The notes: generated by a model from the letters alone, not told the origin. 64,000 nt of DNA from Shewanella holmiensis (GCF_025370255.1 NZ_JAMTCD010000010.1:1-64000), one strand, 5' to 3'. Shown: positions 11,015 through 20,252, numbered from the stretch's first letter. Translations and numbers: made by a program.

Positions 11015-12055
11015 TTAACTCAGTCTTGCTTGTCTGCCTTGTATGTAACTATAAATCAATTCGCTTATGCCCTGCCCAACATCTCGATACCCCGCACTGA
11101 GGCCAGCCTCGTGACACTGAGGCGCAGCTTCAGCCAAATGTAAGTAAGCACACTCACATTGTTTCGCTACGCGATAAACATAATGACAGGCGTCTAAAAG
11201 AGGCACACCAGCAAAAGTGGATGCACTGCTTGGCATTTTTGTAATGGCATCAACATCCAGTTCTAAGCCTACAGGCAAATTGGTGTTGTTTAGTTCTTGG
11301 CATATTTGGCTAAGCGCGCTATCTAAACTGATTTCACGACGTACCCAAATTTGTTGAAAAGTGTGCCAGCTAGCCCCAAATAAGCTCAATTGTTCCAACG
11401 TTGCCTCGCTGTTTTTGAGCTCATGTAACCCTAAAATATGATAATGGTCTAGCGCTCCATTGGCTGCAGCATAACTAAAGCCATTGCCGCTGTGTCTGCC
11501 TTCACGAGGTCTAAAGTCACTGTGTGGGTCAAGATTGACAGCCGCCATAGGTTGATTGAATGTTTGCTTGGCTGCGGTGAGTAATCCAAAAGCATTGTTA
11601 TGCCCGCCACCAATGACGATGGGTTCTAAACCCGCAGCAAAAATTTGGCTCAGGAAGGTGATAACTTGAAGGTCTAACGCTGCGGTCGCATGGCGTAAGG
11701 CTGCTGTGTCGGCGTTATCGGCAATCAAATTGTCAGGGCTAATGATGCCAATAACAACACACAGATCCCCCTGACAAAAACGATTTGACTGTAAATTAGC
11801 AAACTGGCTGATGCTGGGGGTAAAGGCATCATCTGATCCACCTCTGCCTAAGTTTGCGCGCGGACCAATATCTTCACTTATGCCAATAATGGCAAATTTT
11901 GCCCCTTGCTCAGCGGCATGCTTGAGTGCAGAAGAGATGTCATCGTGCTTTATAGATGCTTTATCTAAAAACAGAAATTGCTCACCCAGCTTTGTTTCGC
12001 CATCTCGACGGTTAACTAATGATGCGAAATCAGCTTTGTTAAACATAGTTAGCAT
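11015..12055 (-). CDS. hutG: Formimidoylglutamase, arginase/ureohydrolase family
   Basis: HutG hydrolyses N-formimidoyl-L-glutamate to glutamate and formamide, the last step of one histidine-degradation route. The dimanganese-binding motifs of the family are present in order: G-G-G-H-N-N, then D-P-H-S-D (DxHxD), then E-L-D-V-D. An ATG at 12055 is preferred because it sits 7 bp after GAAGG; ATGs at 12061 and 12046 are alternatives. No other hut gene is nearby, so the name rests on the formimidoylglutamase-like sequence; a different arginase-family substrate is possible. It has no obvious terminator before ubiE. Confidence 0.8.
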   Translation of the reverse strand: MLTMFNKADFASLVNRRDGETKLGEQFLFLDKASIKHDDISSALKHAAEQGAKFAIIGISEDIGPRANLGRGGSDDAFTPSISQFANLQSNRFCQGDLCVVIGIISPDNLIADNADTAALRHATAALDLQVITFLSQIFAAGLEPIVIGGGHNNAFGLLTAAKQTFNQPMAAVNLDPHSDFRPREGRHSGNGFSYAAANGALDHYHILGLHELKNSEATLEQLSLFGASWHTFQQIWVRREISLDSALSQICQELNNTNLPVGLELDVDAITKMPSSASTFAGVPLLDACHYVYRVAKQCECAYLHLAEAAPQCHEAGLSAGYRDVGQGISELIYSYIQGRQARLS

Positions 12056-12087
12056 TGGCATACCTTCAAATTGACCTTGGCAGAGAC

Positions 12088-12117
12088 AAAAAAAGCCAGC
12101 AATGCTGGCTTTTTAAT
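12088..12117 (-). terminator. Intrinsic terminator after rraA
   Basis: The stem AGCCAGC/GCTGGCT is followed on the minus strand by a T run and lies 11 bp past the rraA stop. Confidence 0.85.
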
Positions 12118-12127
12118 AGCTTATAAC

Positions 12128-12613
12128 TTAGTCGATATCTAGTGGTTCAGGTGATAAAATTACGCCAGTATTATCGGCATAAATATGATCGCCTGGTAAG
12201 AAAGTCACCCCACCAAAGTTCACTGGAATTTCCACTTCGCCAACGCTATTGCTGTCTGCACCGACAGGAATAGAAGCAATGGCTTGAATACCGATATCTA
12301 GCTCTTCTAATGCATCAACATCGCGGACCGTACCGTAAATGATGATACCTTCCCAGTTGTTAGCAACAGCAATTTCAGCAATGCTGGCATCCAGTAATGC
12401 ACGGCGTAATGAGCCGCCACCATCAACCAACAAGACTTTTCCTTCGCCATCTTCTTGTAACACTTCGGCAATTAAACCGTTATCTTCAAAGCATTTAATG
12501 GTGCTAATTGAGCCGCCGAAAGAGCTGCAACCACCATAATTACTGAACATTGGTTCGACAACGTCGACCACATCGATATACATGTCGCACAGTTCTGAGG
12601 TGTTGTATTCCAT
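12128..12613 (-). CDS. rraA: Regulator of RNase E activity RraA
   Basis: RraA binds the C-terminal degradosome scaffold region of RNase E and lowers its activity, altering mRNA decay. The 161-residue protein has the family ring-forming fold signature, including G-G-G-S-L-R-R-A-L and the Y-G-x-V-R-D-V motif, and an acidic surface. It resembles demethylmenaquinone methyltransferase-like proteins, an old misannotation of this family. It is a single gene with its own terminator. Confidence 0.95.
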   Translation of the reverse strand: MEYNTSELCDMYIDVVDVVEPMFSNYGGCSSFGGSISTIKCFEDNGLIAEVLQEDGEGKVLLVDGGGSLRRALLDASIAEIAVANNWEGIIIYGTVRDVDALEELDIGIQAIASIPVGADSNSVGEVEIPVNFGGVTFLPGDHIYADNTGVILSPEPLDID

Positions 12614-13008
12614 AGATAACTCCTAATGGCTGCAATAGGTTCATTGCACTGGATTAATTGCTATTAAAGGCAAAGTTAAATGAATTATATGGGGTTTTTT
12701 TTAAATTAAAAGCGTTATTCGTCACGACCTTGTTGCAAATCTAATTAGAATGATAATACTATATATAGAACGCAATGATTTGTTTTGAGAACAATAGCAT
12801 ATTTTGGAGTTTATTTACTTTAAAATTTAACTATTTACCCATCAACTATAGATCATGATCACTAAAATACGTTTATAAATTACTAACACAGCTAGCAACT
12901 TGTTAACATATCAGTGGTTTTTAGCATCAGTTTATTTTATTTATTTGCTTTAGGGGCACGGATCCCTCGTTACGCTTACGGATGGCAGAGAGCCTTAAAG
13001 AGGTTCTT
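12614..13008. other. Intergenic region, rraA promoter side
   Basis: About 395 bp of AT-rich sequence lie between divergent rraA and the YgjV-like gene. Nothing coding was found. It should hold both promoters. A ten-base palindrome GATCATGATC lies near 12851, with no recognised regulator. Confidence 0.5.
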
Positions 13009-13263
13009 ATGGAAAGTACGAATATGATTGAAATATTAGGCTATGTTGCTTCTGTTATGGTTGCAATTTCGTTAATGATGAAAGATATCATCATGTTACG
13101 TTGGTTAAACTTTGTAGGTTGTGGTTTGTTTGCTGCGTATGGATATGCTATCGATGCATGGCCAGTTGCCGGGATGAATGCGTTTGTGGCGGGGATTAAT
13201 ATTTATCACTTAGTGAAAATTTATCGCACTAAGACCCCTGAAGTACAAGTCGCCTCTGCCTAA
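13009..13263 (+). CDS. YgjV-like small inner-membrane protein
   Basis: An 84-residue protein with about three hydrophobic helices and the conserved R-W-L-N-F-x-G ... Y-G ... W-P-V-A-G-M-N pattern of the YgjV (Imp-YgjV) family, whose function is unknown. The start at 13009 is chosen because AAAGAGG lies 5 bp upstream; an in-frame ATG at 12982 has no good ribosome site. It stands alone between rraA and the PAP2 gene. A long inverted repeat at 13281-13315 follows its stop but has no T run, so its terminator role is doubtful. Confidence 0.65.
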   Translation: MESTNMIEILGYVASVMVAISLMMKDIIMLRWLNFVGCGLFAAYGYAIDAWPVAGMNAFVAGINIYHLVKIYRTKTPEVQVASA

Positions 13264-13480
13264 GTACTATTGCATAATGCTCACCCTTACTTGTTAACTC
13301 GAACAACTAAGGGTGAATGATTCACCTCATTTATCCTCTTAACTTATACTCTTCATTCACCTTCTTTCCATCATCTTCTGTCTTGTCATAAAAGCTTCGA
13401 ATAATTGTCACTTTGTAGTCATTGGATCTGACTAATCTGCAAATAGGTAAAACTGCGGGCATGACGCGAAGGGAGTGGCA

Positions 13481-13990
13481 ATGAATTTGATTAGCAAAGT
13501 CGATCAATACCTGTTTTATTCCATTATTGATTTTACACGTAAACAACAACTCTCAACGGCGGTGCTGAAAGTTTCCTCAACAGGTGACGGTCATTGGTAT
13601 GTATATATTTCAGTGACAATGTTGCTGATACACGGGCAAGGACAGCAGTTTTTTAATCTATTGCTACTGAGTTTCATCATTGAATTCCCGCTTTATCTTA
13701 TATTTAAAAATGCAATTCGTCGTCAACGTCCTTGTTATGCATTGGTCGATTTTAATTGCCAATTCGAACCGTCGGATAAATTCAGCTTACCGTCAGGTCA
13801 CACTGCAGGGGCGTTTGTCGTGGCCAGTGTGATTCATATTTGTTTTCCGGTTTTTGCCCCTTTGGCTTATTTATGGGCGCTGGCCGTTGGCTTATCCCGT
13901 ATCGCATTAGGTGTGCATTATCCGTTAGATATTGTTGCAGGGATGGGATTAGGCATGGGCTCGGTAATGTTAGCTCAACGAATTGTGTAA
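13481..13990 (+). CDS. PAP2-family membrane phosphatase
   Basis: A 169-residue integral membrane phosphatase. The three-part PAP2 acid-phosphatase signature is complete: K-N-A-I-R-R-Q-R-P (KX6RP), then P-S-G-H, then S-R-I-A-L-G-V-H-Y-P-L-D (SRX5HX3D). Family members dephosphorylate phosphatidate, phosphatidylglycerophosphate or undecaprenyl pyrophosphate; the substrate here is not decidable. The ATG at 13481 is preferred over a GTG at 13475 because AAGGGAG then lies 6 bp upstream. The glycosyltransferase gene follows after 14 bp, so the two are likely co-transcribed and may both act on envelope lipids. Confidence 0.88.
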   Translation: MNLISKVDQYLFYSIIDFTRKQQLSTAVLKVSSTGDGHWYVYISVTMLLIHGQGQQFFNLLLLSFIIEFPLYLIFKNAIRRQRPCYALVDFNCQFEPSDKFSLPSGHTAGAFVVASVIHICFPVFAPLAYLWALAVGLSRIALGVHYPLDIVAGMGLGMGSVMLAQRIV

Positions 13991-14004
13991 TAGGGATCTA
14001 AAAC

Positions 14005-15054
14005 ATGAAAATCCTTTACGGGGTACAAGGCACTGGAAATGGTCACATTAGTCGCGCACGCGTAATGGCCAAGGCGATGAAAAACAGAAACATTGAGGTC
14101 GATTTTCTCTTTAGTGGCAGGCCTGAAGAGCATTATTTTGATATGCAGGAGTTTGGTGATTACCAGGTGCGCAAAGGTCTATCATTTGTGACAGAAAGTG
14201 GCCGCATTAATTTGCTTAAAACCGCTCAAAATAGTGTCAGCCGATCAATATTTAACGAGGTTAAACAATTGGATGTGCGGGACTATGATCTGGTGCTAAA
14301 TGATTTTGAACCTGTAACCGCTTGGGCTGCAAAGCAGCAGGGGGTTAAATCCATTTCAATTAGTCATCAAGCAGCATTGCAATATCCGGTTCCTAAACAA
14401 GGTGGCAGCTGGTTGGATGAGGTGATCCTCAATCATTTTGCTCCCACAGATATTGCTTTAGGTTGCCACTGGCACCATTTTGGCTGCCCTATATTACCGC
14501 CATTTGTTGAAGTGGATGAGGCATCGTCGCAATTTTGCCATCAAATATTGGTGTATCTACCGTTTGAAAATGCCGATGATATAGCAGAGTTTTTAAAGCC
14601 GTTTGATGATTACCAATTTTTTGTTTACCACAGTGTCAAACCGATTAAGCCTTTGCCTGAACATATTCAATGGCATGGGTTTAGCCGAGATGGCTTTAAG
14701 CAGCATTTGTCACAGTGCGGTGGTGTAATGGCTAATGCAGGATTTGAACTGGCCAGTGAAGCAATGGCATTAGGTAAAAAGCTGTTAGTAAAACCGCTGA
14801 TAGGGCAGTTTGAACAATCGGCAAATGTGGCTGCGTTAGAGTTACTCGCCGCGGCAGACTGTATGCAAACATTGGACAATGCCAAACTTACTCGTTGGTT
14901 AAAAGCGCCATCACCAGAAGCAATCCATTATCCAAAAGTAGGGGACGCTTTAGTCGATTGGTTAACAATAGGCGAATGGCAGCAACCACAACAGTTGTGT
15001 GATCAGCTATGGTCGCAGGTTGAATTACCGGAAAATTGGCGTAAACGTCAGTAA
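14005..15054 (+). CDS. MJ1255/VC2487-type glycosyltransferase
   Basis: A 349-residue protein of the glycosyltransferase GT-B superfamily. The N-terminus Y-G-V-Q-G-T-G-N-G-H-I-S-R-A is characteristic of the MJ1255/VC2487 family, which is related to MurG and glycosyltransferase family 28. The C-terminal half carries the expected donor-site region (A-N-A-G-F-E-L-A-S-E-A). It is predicted to be cytosolic and membrane-associated. The acceptor and sugar are unknown. It follows the PAP2 phosphatase by 14 bp, suggesting a shared role in envelope lipid or glycan metabolism. Confidence 0.85.
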   Translation: MKILYGVQGTGNGHISRARVMAKAMKNRNIEVDFLFSGRPEEHYFDMQEFGDYQVRKGLSFVTESGRINLLKTAQNSVSRSIFNEVKQLDVRDYDLVLNDFEPVTAWAAKQQGVKSISISHQAALQYPVPKQGGSWLDEVILNHFAPTDIALGCHWHHFGCPILPPFVEVDEASSQFCHQILVYLPFENADDIAEFLKPFDDYQFFVYHSVKPIKPLPEHIQWHGFSRDGFKQHLSQCGGVMANAGFELASEAMALGKKLLVKPLIGQFEQSANVAALELLAAADCMQTLDNAKLTRWLKAPSPEAIHYPKVGDALVDWLTIGEWQQPQQLCDQLWSQVELPENWRKRQ

Positions 15055-15072
15055 AATAGTGTCATTGCAGAT

Positions 15073-15115
15073 AAAAAATAAGCCCAGAGTGTAATGCACT
15101 TTGAGCTTATTTTTT
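15073..15115. terminator. Bidirectional terminator between convergent genes
   Basis: A long stem (AAAATAAGC ... GCTTATTTT with an inner AGAGTG/CACTTT pairing) with A/T runs on both sides lies between the convergent glycosyltransferase and rsd genes. Confidence 0.8.
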
Positions 15116-15124
15116 GAGTATGGT

Positions 15125-15155
15125 TTTTAAGGTTTTAAGGTTTTAAGGTTTTAAG
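15125..15155. repeat. 8-bp tandem repeat (TTTTAAGG), about four copies
   Basis: Almost perfect head-to-tail copies of TTTTAAGG overlap the rsd stop codon (15151-15153) and its 3' untranslated region. A change in copy number should not alter the Rsd reading frame upstream of the stop. Confidence 0.85.
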
Positions 15156-15618
15156 AATGACGGCTATGGAGAATCTCTAATAATTCGTCTTCATATTCAA
15201 AACGAGACTCCATAGCTTGAGCAAGCTGTGCTAAATCTTTATCAAGTTGATAAAGAACTTTATCGTCTTCAGATTCAGTATATTTGTCATTAAAATCAAG
15301 CGCAGTATCGGTGCTGTCACTGATTTTGGGCAGCAAGCTTTGGGCAATAGCTTTACTCTCTGGGCCGTGAGTCGCACATTCACTGACTACGCGATCATAA
15401 ACTTCAAAATGCCCCTCAGAAACATAATCAACTAACTGGGCACAAAACTCTTGGACGTCGTTGATGCTAGGTAAGCTTTTTTCTGCACGGGTATAAGGAG
15501 CCAGTCCGGCGAGGGTAAAATATTGGATAAGCAATTTACGACGATGGGTTAACCATTGATCGATTAATTTATTGGCGCCACCCCAACGTTGTTCTGCTTT
15601 TTCGAGCTGTGTAAGCAT
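15151..15618 (-). CDS. rsd: Anti-sigma70 factor Rsd
   Basis: Rsd (Rsd/AlgQ family) binds the housekeeping sigma factor RpoD and shifts RNA polymerase toward alternative sigma factors in stationary phase. The N-terminus M-L-T-Q-L-E-K-A-E and the following N-K-L-I-D-Q-W-L-x-x-R-K-L-L match the family well, and 155 residues is the expected size. The gene lies upstream of hemE as in other gammaproteobacteria, but divergently. A separate small transcript candidate ends just upstream of its promoter region. Confidence 0.92.
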   Translation of the reverse strand: MLTQLEKAEQRWGGANKLIDQWLTHRRKLLIQYFTLAGLAPYTRAEKSLPSINDVQEFCAQLVDYVSEGHFEVYDRVVSECATHGPESKAIAQSLLPKISDSTDTALDFNDKYTESEDDKVLYQLDKDLAQLAQAMESRFEYEDELLEILHSRHS

Positions 15619-15746
15619 GTTGATGCCCTTAACTTGCTATCTTACAATATTACCTACTGTATTGGACAAGTACTCAGTTGATCAACTGTTTTATGCTTTA
15701 TTTATCAAAGGACAAACCAGCTTAATTTAATTCACCTTAGATTTAA

Positions 15747-15837
15747 AATAAAAAACCCAGCGATAGTAGACTATCACTGGGTAAATAAGCTTTTAAGGGC
15801 TCGATAAATCGAGCTTCTTGATTGTTCTTGCTAGCGC
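15747..15837 (-). ncRNA. Candidate small RNA between rsd and hemE
   Basis: A transcript of about 90 nt is predicted on the minus strand. It would start about 7 bp after a strong promoter, form a GCTCGAT/ATCGAGC hairpin (15799-15814), and end in a terminator whose stem CCCAGTGATAG/CTATCGCTGGG (15755-15782) is followed by a T-rich tail. One stem position is G-U in the minus-strand RNA but would be C-A in the plus-strand RNA, which supports the minus strand. There is no open reading frame of note. I do not recognise a known family. Promoter, hairpin and terminator are seen; expression is inferred. Confidence 0.6.
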
Positions 15838-15843
15838 ATACTT

Positions 15844-15872
15844 TTTATACCAAACGCACACTCGTGGTGCAA
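15844..15872 (-). promoter_or_regulatory. Sigma70 promoter of the candidate small RNA
   Basis: Read on the minus strand, TTGCAC (15867-15872) and TATAAA (15844-15849) are separated by exactly 17 bp, close to the sigma70 consensus. No gene starts downstream before the terminator at 15755. Confidence 0.7.
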
Positions 15873-16063
15873 CTAATAATCGATGTTATGTGTTTTTGAA
15901 ATCATTTTTGCTGTTTTTGTGAGCGAAATTTGAGGTGTTTTCACATTTTTAGCAACAGATTTAGGATTAGCTCACATAAATATCGCATAAGTGGTTACAT
16001 TAATCGCGTAAGTGCTAAACTACCGCCCTGCAAAATTCATAACAATCTAGGAAAATAGCCCCC

Positions 16064-17128
16064 ATGGCAGAACTAAAGAATGATCGTTATTTACGTGCTT
16101 TATTAAAACAACCTGTAGACAGAACGCCAGTATGGATGATGCGTCAAGCAGGTCGTTATCTTCCAGAATATAAAGCAACCCGTGCTGAAGCCGGTGACTT
16201 TATGTCTCTTTGTAAGAACCAAGATCTAGCGTGTGAAGTAACTTTGCAGCCTTTACGCCGCTATGACTTAGATGCCGCTATTCTTTTCTCAGACATCTTA
16301 ACTGTGCCAGATGCAATGGGCTTAGGTTTGTATTTTGAAACTGGCGAAGGCCCACGTTTCCAGCGCCCAACTGACACTATCGATGCAATCAAAAAGCTTT
16401 GCGTGCCAGATCCAGAAGATGAGCTAGGCTATGTAATGCGTGCTGTAAGCACCATTCGTCGTGAGCTGAAAGGCGAAGTACCATTAATTGGGTTCTCTGG
16501 TTCTCCTTGGACACTTGCCACGTATATGGTTGAAGGTGGCTCAAGCAAAACTTTCGAAAAAATTAAGAAAATGGCTTACGAAGAGCCAGCAACATTACAC
16601 ATGTTGTTAGATAAATTAGCTGATTCAGTTATTTTATATCTAAACGCACAAGTAGCTAACGGTGCTCAATCGTTAATGATTTTCGATTCTTGGGGCGGTG
16701 CGCTATCTCACCACGCTTACCGTGAGTTTTCATTACGCTACATGCAGAAAATCGTTGATGGCTTAACCCGTGAAGCTGAAGGTCGTACAGTACCGGTAAC
16801 CTTATTCACTAAAGGTGGCGGTTTATGGTTAGAAGCAATGGCTGAAACCGGCTGTGATGCGTTAGGCTTAGACTGGACTGTTGATATTGGTGATGCACGT
16901 CGTCGCGTAGGGCACAAAGTGGCTTTACAAGGCAATATGGATCCATCAGTACTATATGCTTCACCTGCACGTATTCGTCAAGAAGTAGAACAGATTCTTG
17001 CGTCTTACGGTGAAGGTACTGGCCATGTATTTAACTTAGGCCATGGTATTCACCAGCATGTTAATCCTGAGCACGCTGGCGCATTTATCAACTCAGTTAA
17101 CGAGCTATCTGTTAAATACCATAAGTAA
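16064..17128 (+). CDS. hemE: Uroporphyrinogen decarboxylase
   Basis: HemE removes four acetate carboxyl groups from uroporphyrinogen III to give coproporphyrinogen III in haem synthesis. The 354-residue product carries the family signature [13 protein letters not shown] near 24-36. It also has [11 protein letters not shown] and the C-terminal F-N-L-G-H-G-I. It is a cytosolic homodimer in the family. It is transcribed alone and ends in a strong terminator. Along with hemB it is one of two haem genes in the window. Confidence 0.98.
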   Translation: MAELKNDRYLRALLKQPVDRTPVWMMRQAGRYLPEYKATRAEAGDFMSLCKNQDLACEVTLQPLRRYDLDAAILFSDILTVPDAMGLGLYFETGEGPRFQRPTDTIDAIKKLCVPDPEDELGYVMRAVSTIRRELKGEVPLIGFSGSPWTLATYMVEGGSSKTFEKIKKMAYEEPATLHMLLDKLADSVILYLNAQVANGAQSLMIFDSWGGALSHHAYREFSLRYMQKIVDGLTREAEGRTVPVTLFTKGGGLWLEAMAETGCDALGLDWTVDIGDARRRVGHKVALQGNMDPSVLYASPARIRQEVEQILASYGEGTGHVFNLGHGIHQHVNPEHAGAFINSVNELSVKYHK

Positions 17129-17167
17129 ACTTCTGGTTATCATTAGATAGCTTCAAGAATACTAAAG

Positions 17168-17199
17168 AAAAAGCGAACCATATTATGGTTCGTTTTTTT
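17168..17199 (+). terminator. hemE terminator
   Basis: The stem GCGAACCAT/ATGGTTCGT is followed by seven T residues, about 40 bp after hemE. Confidence 0.9.
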
Positions 17200-17202
17200 A
17201 TG

Positions 17203-17622
17203 GCTAAATTTTGACTAAGGGTTGTTATCACTATTCCCTGATTAAACTTATTCATGGTTGCAGTCACGTAATTGGGGTGAGGGTTTCATCCATCAAATAC
17301 GATTTATTTTTAAGCTGTAATTTGTCTTAAAATAACCTCATGCAAGAGTATTATGCAGTTGACTCATCTATGGTAGTGGCCAAATGTCAGTTTATCGGTC
17401 GCCATAGTCATATTGGTAAGGTTGATGAAAAATACATTCGTCTCACGTTATTTTTCCGTCATATAACCAGCTTATTCCGTGTTGAATGTAGTCCGTTGGA
17501 TTATTCACGCTATTGAAGTGAAGTCATAACATTTTAAGCGGATTGTTTAGTGAAAAATTAAATTGTGTAATATTTATCAATTTGAAAACCATTTATACCT
17601 ATTACTTACCTGAGGTTACATT
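17203..17622. other. Intergenic region after hemE
   Basis: About 420 bp separate the hemE terminator from a small membrane-protein gene. Apart from one possible 58-codon frame (17340-17516) I see no feature. Confidence 0.4.
17340..17516 (+). CDS. Possible 58-residue protein, doubtful
   Basis: An ATG-initiated frame of 58 codons (M-Q-E-Y-Y-A-V-D ... S-R-Y) sits in an otherwise empty region. Composition is protein-like with two Cys and several basic residues, but no good ribosome site precedes it and I recognise no family. It could be a real small gene, a remnant or chance. Confidence 0.22.
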   Translation: MQEYYAVDSSMVVAKCQFIGRHSHIGKVDEKYIRLTLFFRHITSLFRVECSPLDYSRY

Positions 17623-17835
17623 ATGAAAGCTAACATTATTATCAGCATCGTTTGTTTTGCCATGTTCATTGGATTACTGACTACTGGTGCTAACCAATTC
17701 TATCTTGTACATGCTGATTATATGACAGGCATTTACATGACGGCTGCTGTAGTTTGTTTTATGTGGGCAAGCTTATTTGGAGGGGTTGTTAGCTTGGTAT
17801 TTCCTAAGCTGAAAAAGGTGTTTGCTCAATTGTAA
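17623..17835 (+). CDS. Small two-helix membrane protein
   Basis: A 70-residue protein with two hydrophobic helices (about 5-24 and 35-60), a short polar loop, and a basic C-terminus (L-K-K-V). A plausible GAGG ribosome site is upstream. It is AT-rich and stands alone, convergent with the sensor kinase gene. No function is recognised; inner-membrane location is predicted. Confidence 0.6.
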   Translation: MKANIIISIVCFAMFIGLLTTGANQFYLVHADYMTGIYMTAAVVCFMWASLFGGVVSLVFPKLKKVFAQL

Positions 17836-17983
17836 TTAATGCTTTTAGCCTAAAAACACCTTACTTCAGGTGAGTTTAATTAAGCAAAATCCCTTTGATA
17901 TTCACTATAACCAATTGATAGTCATTGAGTATGTAAGGAGGAGGGATGGTGCTAATAGCATGTGGTTTGAGGCTCATTTTAAT

Positions 17984-19441
17984 TTAATGATGGCTAACCA
18001 ATTCAATTTTAAACTCACTGCCTATGCCGGGTTGGCTAGCGATTTCAATTCGGCATTTCAATATGCCTAGTAATTGTCTGACAATTGCTAATCCTACGCC
18101 TAATTGGGGTAACGGTTGATTATGGCTAAAGTGTGCGGGTTGAATCGATAGCTGCTTTAATGCCTCAACTTCATGTTGATGCATGCCAGCACCCGTGTCT
18201 CTTACCGCTAACCATTGTTGCCCTTGATATTGTTGATTAATAATCTGAATCGTTCCACCTTTTGGGGTGTAACGCAGGGCGTTATCGACAAGGTTATTTA
18301 ATATACGGCGCATTAACTGAGGGTCGGTATAGGTTTGGCTTGGTCGCTCAAGCTTAAATTGCAGTGAAATACCTAAGTTTTTAGCTCTCGGAGCAAAGGT
18401 TTTTTCAACCTCATTTAATAAACTGGCTAATTCGACTTGTTGCAGCTGGGCATGAATTTGGCCATTTTCTAATGCGGCGAGCTCTAGCAGTTGTGCTAAT
18501 AATTGCTGTAACGTTTGGCCTGAGTTCGCAGCATATTGAATAAGTACTGCATCGCGCTCATCTGCGGGTAAAATGAGCCAGGTGTCGATATAGCCTAATA
18601 ACGCGGTTAATGGGGTTTTTAAGTCATGGGACAAATGCAGTAAAAAGTCGTGTTTGGCCTGTTGCTGGCGCTTAACCTGTTGTTGCTGCTGCTGAATTTC
18701 TTGCAGTAAATGATTGATATGCTCACTTAATTGGCTTATTTCTAAACTTCCCCTATAGCGTTCTGGTAAGGTTAGATTTTCAGAAATAGGTAAGGTTTTT
18801 AACGCGTTTAAATCCTGAGCAAGTTTGTGAATTGGGCGGGTAAAATAGCGCAGTAAGATTACAAATAATATTAGGGCAAATATTACCCAAAAACCTATAG
18901 TCGCCCCCCATATTTTGGGTTGGTTTTCGGCATTAATTAACGCCTGCCAGCTATCGTAATCTTCACCGCCAATAATCACATATAAATAGCCGCTATGTAG
19001 CCCTTGGCTATTTATCAGCTTGGCAGCTGAAAAAATCTTTTGGGTATCAAGTGAGCGTGGATCTGTGCCAAGTAATGGCAGGTGTTTGCCAGCTAAAAAT
19101 TGCTGAATAATATTAATGTCGACACGGTGGTTCTTAATTTTCTCTTCTTTTGCATCATAGGCGATTACCTTGCCATTTGGATCTAAGGTATAAATTTCAA
19201 AGCTTGGCCCCAGTAACATAAAATCATGAAAGGCTTCTTTTAAAGCGGCATCTGAAGTGATCCCCTGTGATAGCAGTGGATTAATATGCGCCATATGCTC
19301 CGCTAATTCGAGGTGCAGTGATTGCTGAATTTGATTGCGACTGAACTCATGATTTAGTTGTAGCCATTGCCATAATGCCACAAATAACAGTAGTGCTATC
19401 GCGGTAGCGACAAAGAATAATCGATTAAATAGACGATTCAT
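17984..19441 (-). CDS. Sensor histidine kinase
   Basis: A 485-residue membrane kinase. Two membrane helices (about 9-28 and 178-197) bracket a periplasmic sensor domain of about 150 residues. A HAMP-like segment starts at the R-Y-F-T-R-P-I-H motif (199-206), and a Gln-rich coiled coil (about 248-262) leads to the HisKA domain. The phosphorylated histidine should be H272 in L-S-H-D-L-K-T-P. The N box (N-N-L-V-D-N, 382-387) and the G boxes (D-T-G-A-G-M and G-V-G-L-A-I-V) are intact, so it should be active. It overlaps the response regulator gene by one base. The preceding spondin-domain genes read the same way, so this system probably monitors or controls that envelope module. Confidence 0.93.
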   Translation of the reverse strand: MNRLFNRLFFVATAIALLLFVALWQWLQLNHEFSRNQIQQSLHLELAEHMAHINPLLSQGITSDAALKEAFHDFMLLGPSFEIYTLDPNGKVIAYDAKEEKIKNHRVDINIIQQFLAGKHLPLLGTDPRSLDTQKIFSAAKLINSQGLHSGYLYVIIGGEDYDSWQALINAENQPKIWGATIGFWVIFALILFVILLRYFTRPIHKLAQDLNALKTLPISENLTLPERYRGSLEISQLSEHINHLLQEIQQQQQQVKRQQQAKHDFLLHLSHDLKTPLTALLGYIDTWLILPADERDAVLIQYAANSGQTLQQLLAQLLELAALENGQIHAQLQQVELASLLNEVEKTFAPRAKNLGISLQFKLERPSQTYTDPQLMRRILNNLVDNALRYTPKGGTIQIINQQYQGQQWLAVRDTGAGMHQHEVEALKQLSIQPAHFSHNQPLPQLGVGLAIVRQLLGILKCRIEIASQPGIGSEFKIELVSHH

Positions 19442-20172
19442 TAGTGAGCATGTGCCTCAGGTGGCGAAAATTTATACCCTACGCCCCACACGGTTTTCAC
19501 TAAGTCGTGTTCTGAACAGCGGGACAGTTTGTTACGTAAGCGATTTATGTGGCTATTGACTGTGTGTTCGTATCCGCTGTAGTTATAGCCCCAGACCGCT
19601 TCTAATAGCTGTAACCGACTAAATACTTGTTGCGGGTGTTGAGCCAGATAAAGCAATAAATCAAACTCACGTGCGGTTAACTCTAATGCATTATTAAATG
19701 CCAATACTTCTCGCGTGCTGGCGTTAATGCTGACACCATGAAAGTCGAGTTGCTGCTGATGGTCATGCTGAACTTGTCCACGTCTTAAATGAGCTTTCAC
19801 TCTGGCACGCAGTTCCAATACACTGAAAGGCTTTACAAGATAGTCATCTGCGCCTGCTTCAAGCCCCAGCACTATATCTGCTTCTGAATCTTTGGCGGTC
19901 AATAACATAATGGGCACTTCTTTTTGCGCTTGCCTGAGTTGCTGACATAGTATGATCCCGTCGCCGTCAGGTAGCATTCTGTCCATTAAAATTAAGTCGA
20001 GTTTTTTATGTTCAATGATCTGCATGGCTTGCTTTAATGTTGTGGCGTGACATACCTGATAATTTAATGCTGTTAAATTCAGCAGAATTAATTTGGCTAA
20101 ATCCTGTTCATCCTCAACCAATAAAATATGTTGTGGGTTAGCGTGTCCATTATGTTTTGTTGAATGATTCAT
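19441..20172 (-). CDS. OmpR-family response regulator
   Basis: A 243-residue two-domain regulator. The receiver domain (about 15-128) has the acidic pair E20-D21, the phosphate acceptor D64 (I-L-M-D-R-M-L-P) and the conserved lysine in L-V-K-P-F. The C-terminal winged-helix DNA-binding domain (about 145-238) carries L-T-A-R-E-F-D-L-L-L-Y-L and the N-S-H-I-N-R-L-R-x-K-L recognition helix. It is the partner of the overlapping kinase. It starts 80 bp after the spondin lipoprotein gene with no terminator seen between, so it may be in one operon. Targets are unknown; autoregulation of the operon is likely but not shown. Confidence 0.94.
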   Translation of the reverse strand: MNHSTKHNGHANPQHILLVEDEQDLAKLILLNLTALNYQVCHATTLKQAMQIIEHKKLDLILMDRMLPDGDGIILCQQLRQAQKEVPIMLLTAKDSEADIVLGLEAGADDYLVKPFSVLELRARVKAHLRRGQVQHDHQQQLDFHGVSINASTREVLAFNNALELTAREFDLLLYLAQHPQQVFSRLQLLEAVWGYNYSGYEHTVNSHINRLRNKLSRCSEHDLVKTVWGVGYKFSPPEAHAH

Positions 20173-20252
20173 GTGTATCCCTCAAGACAGATCCCTGCAT
20201 CCATGGCAATAGACCTGTATTGAGAAGATTAAATTTCATTCCTGCTGAAATT

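Noticed and set aside
12840-12862. GATCATGATC palindrome as an operator
   Set aside because: Simple short palindrome with no matching regulator consensus.
13281-13315. Long inverted repeat after the YgjV-like gene as a terminator
   Set aside because: A good stem but no T run on either strand.
17340-17516. 58-codon frame listed only as a doubtful gene
   Set aside because: It has no ribosome site and no recognised similarity, so I do not treat it as a firm gene or a finding.
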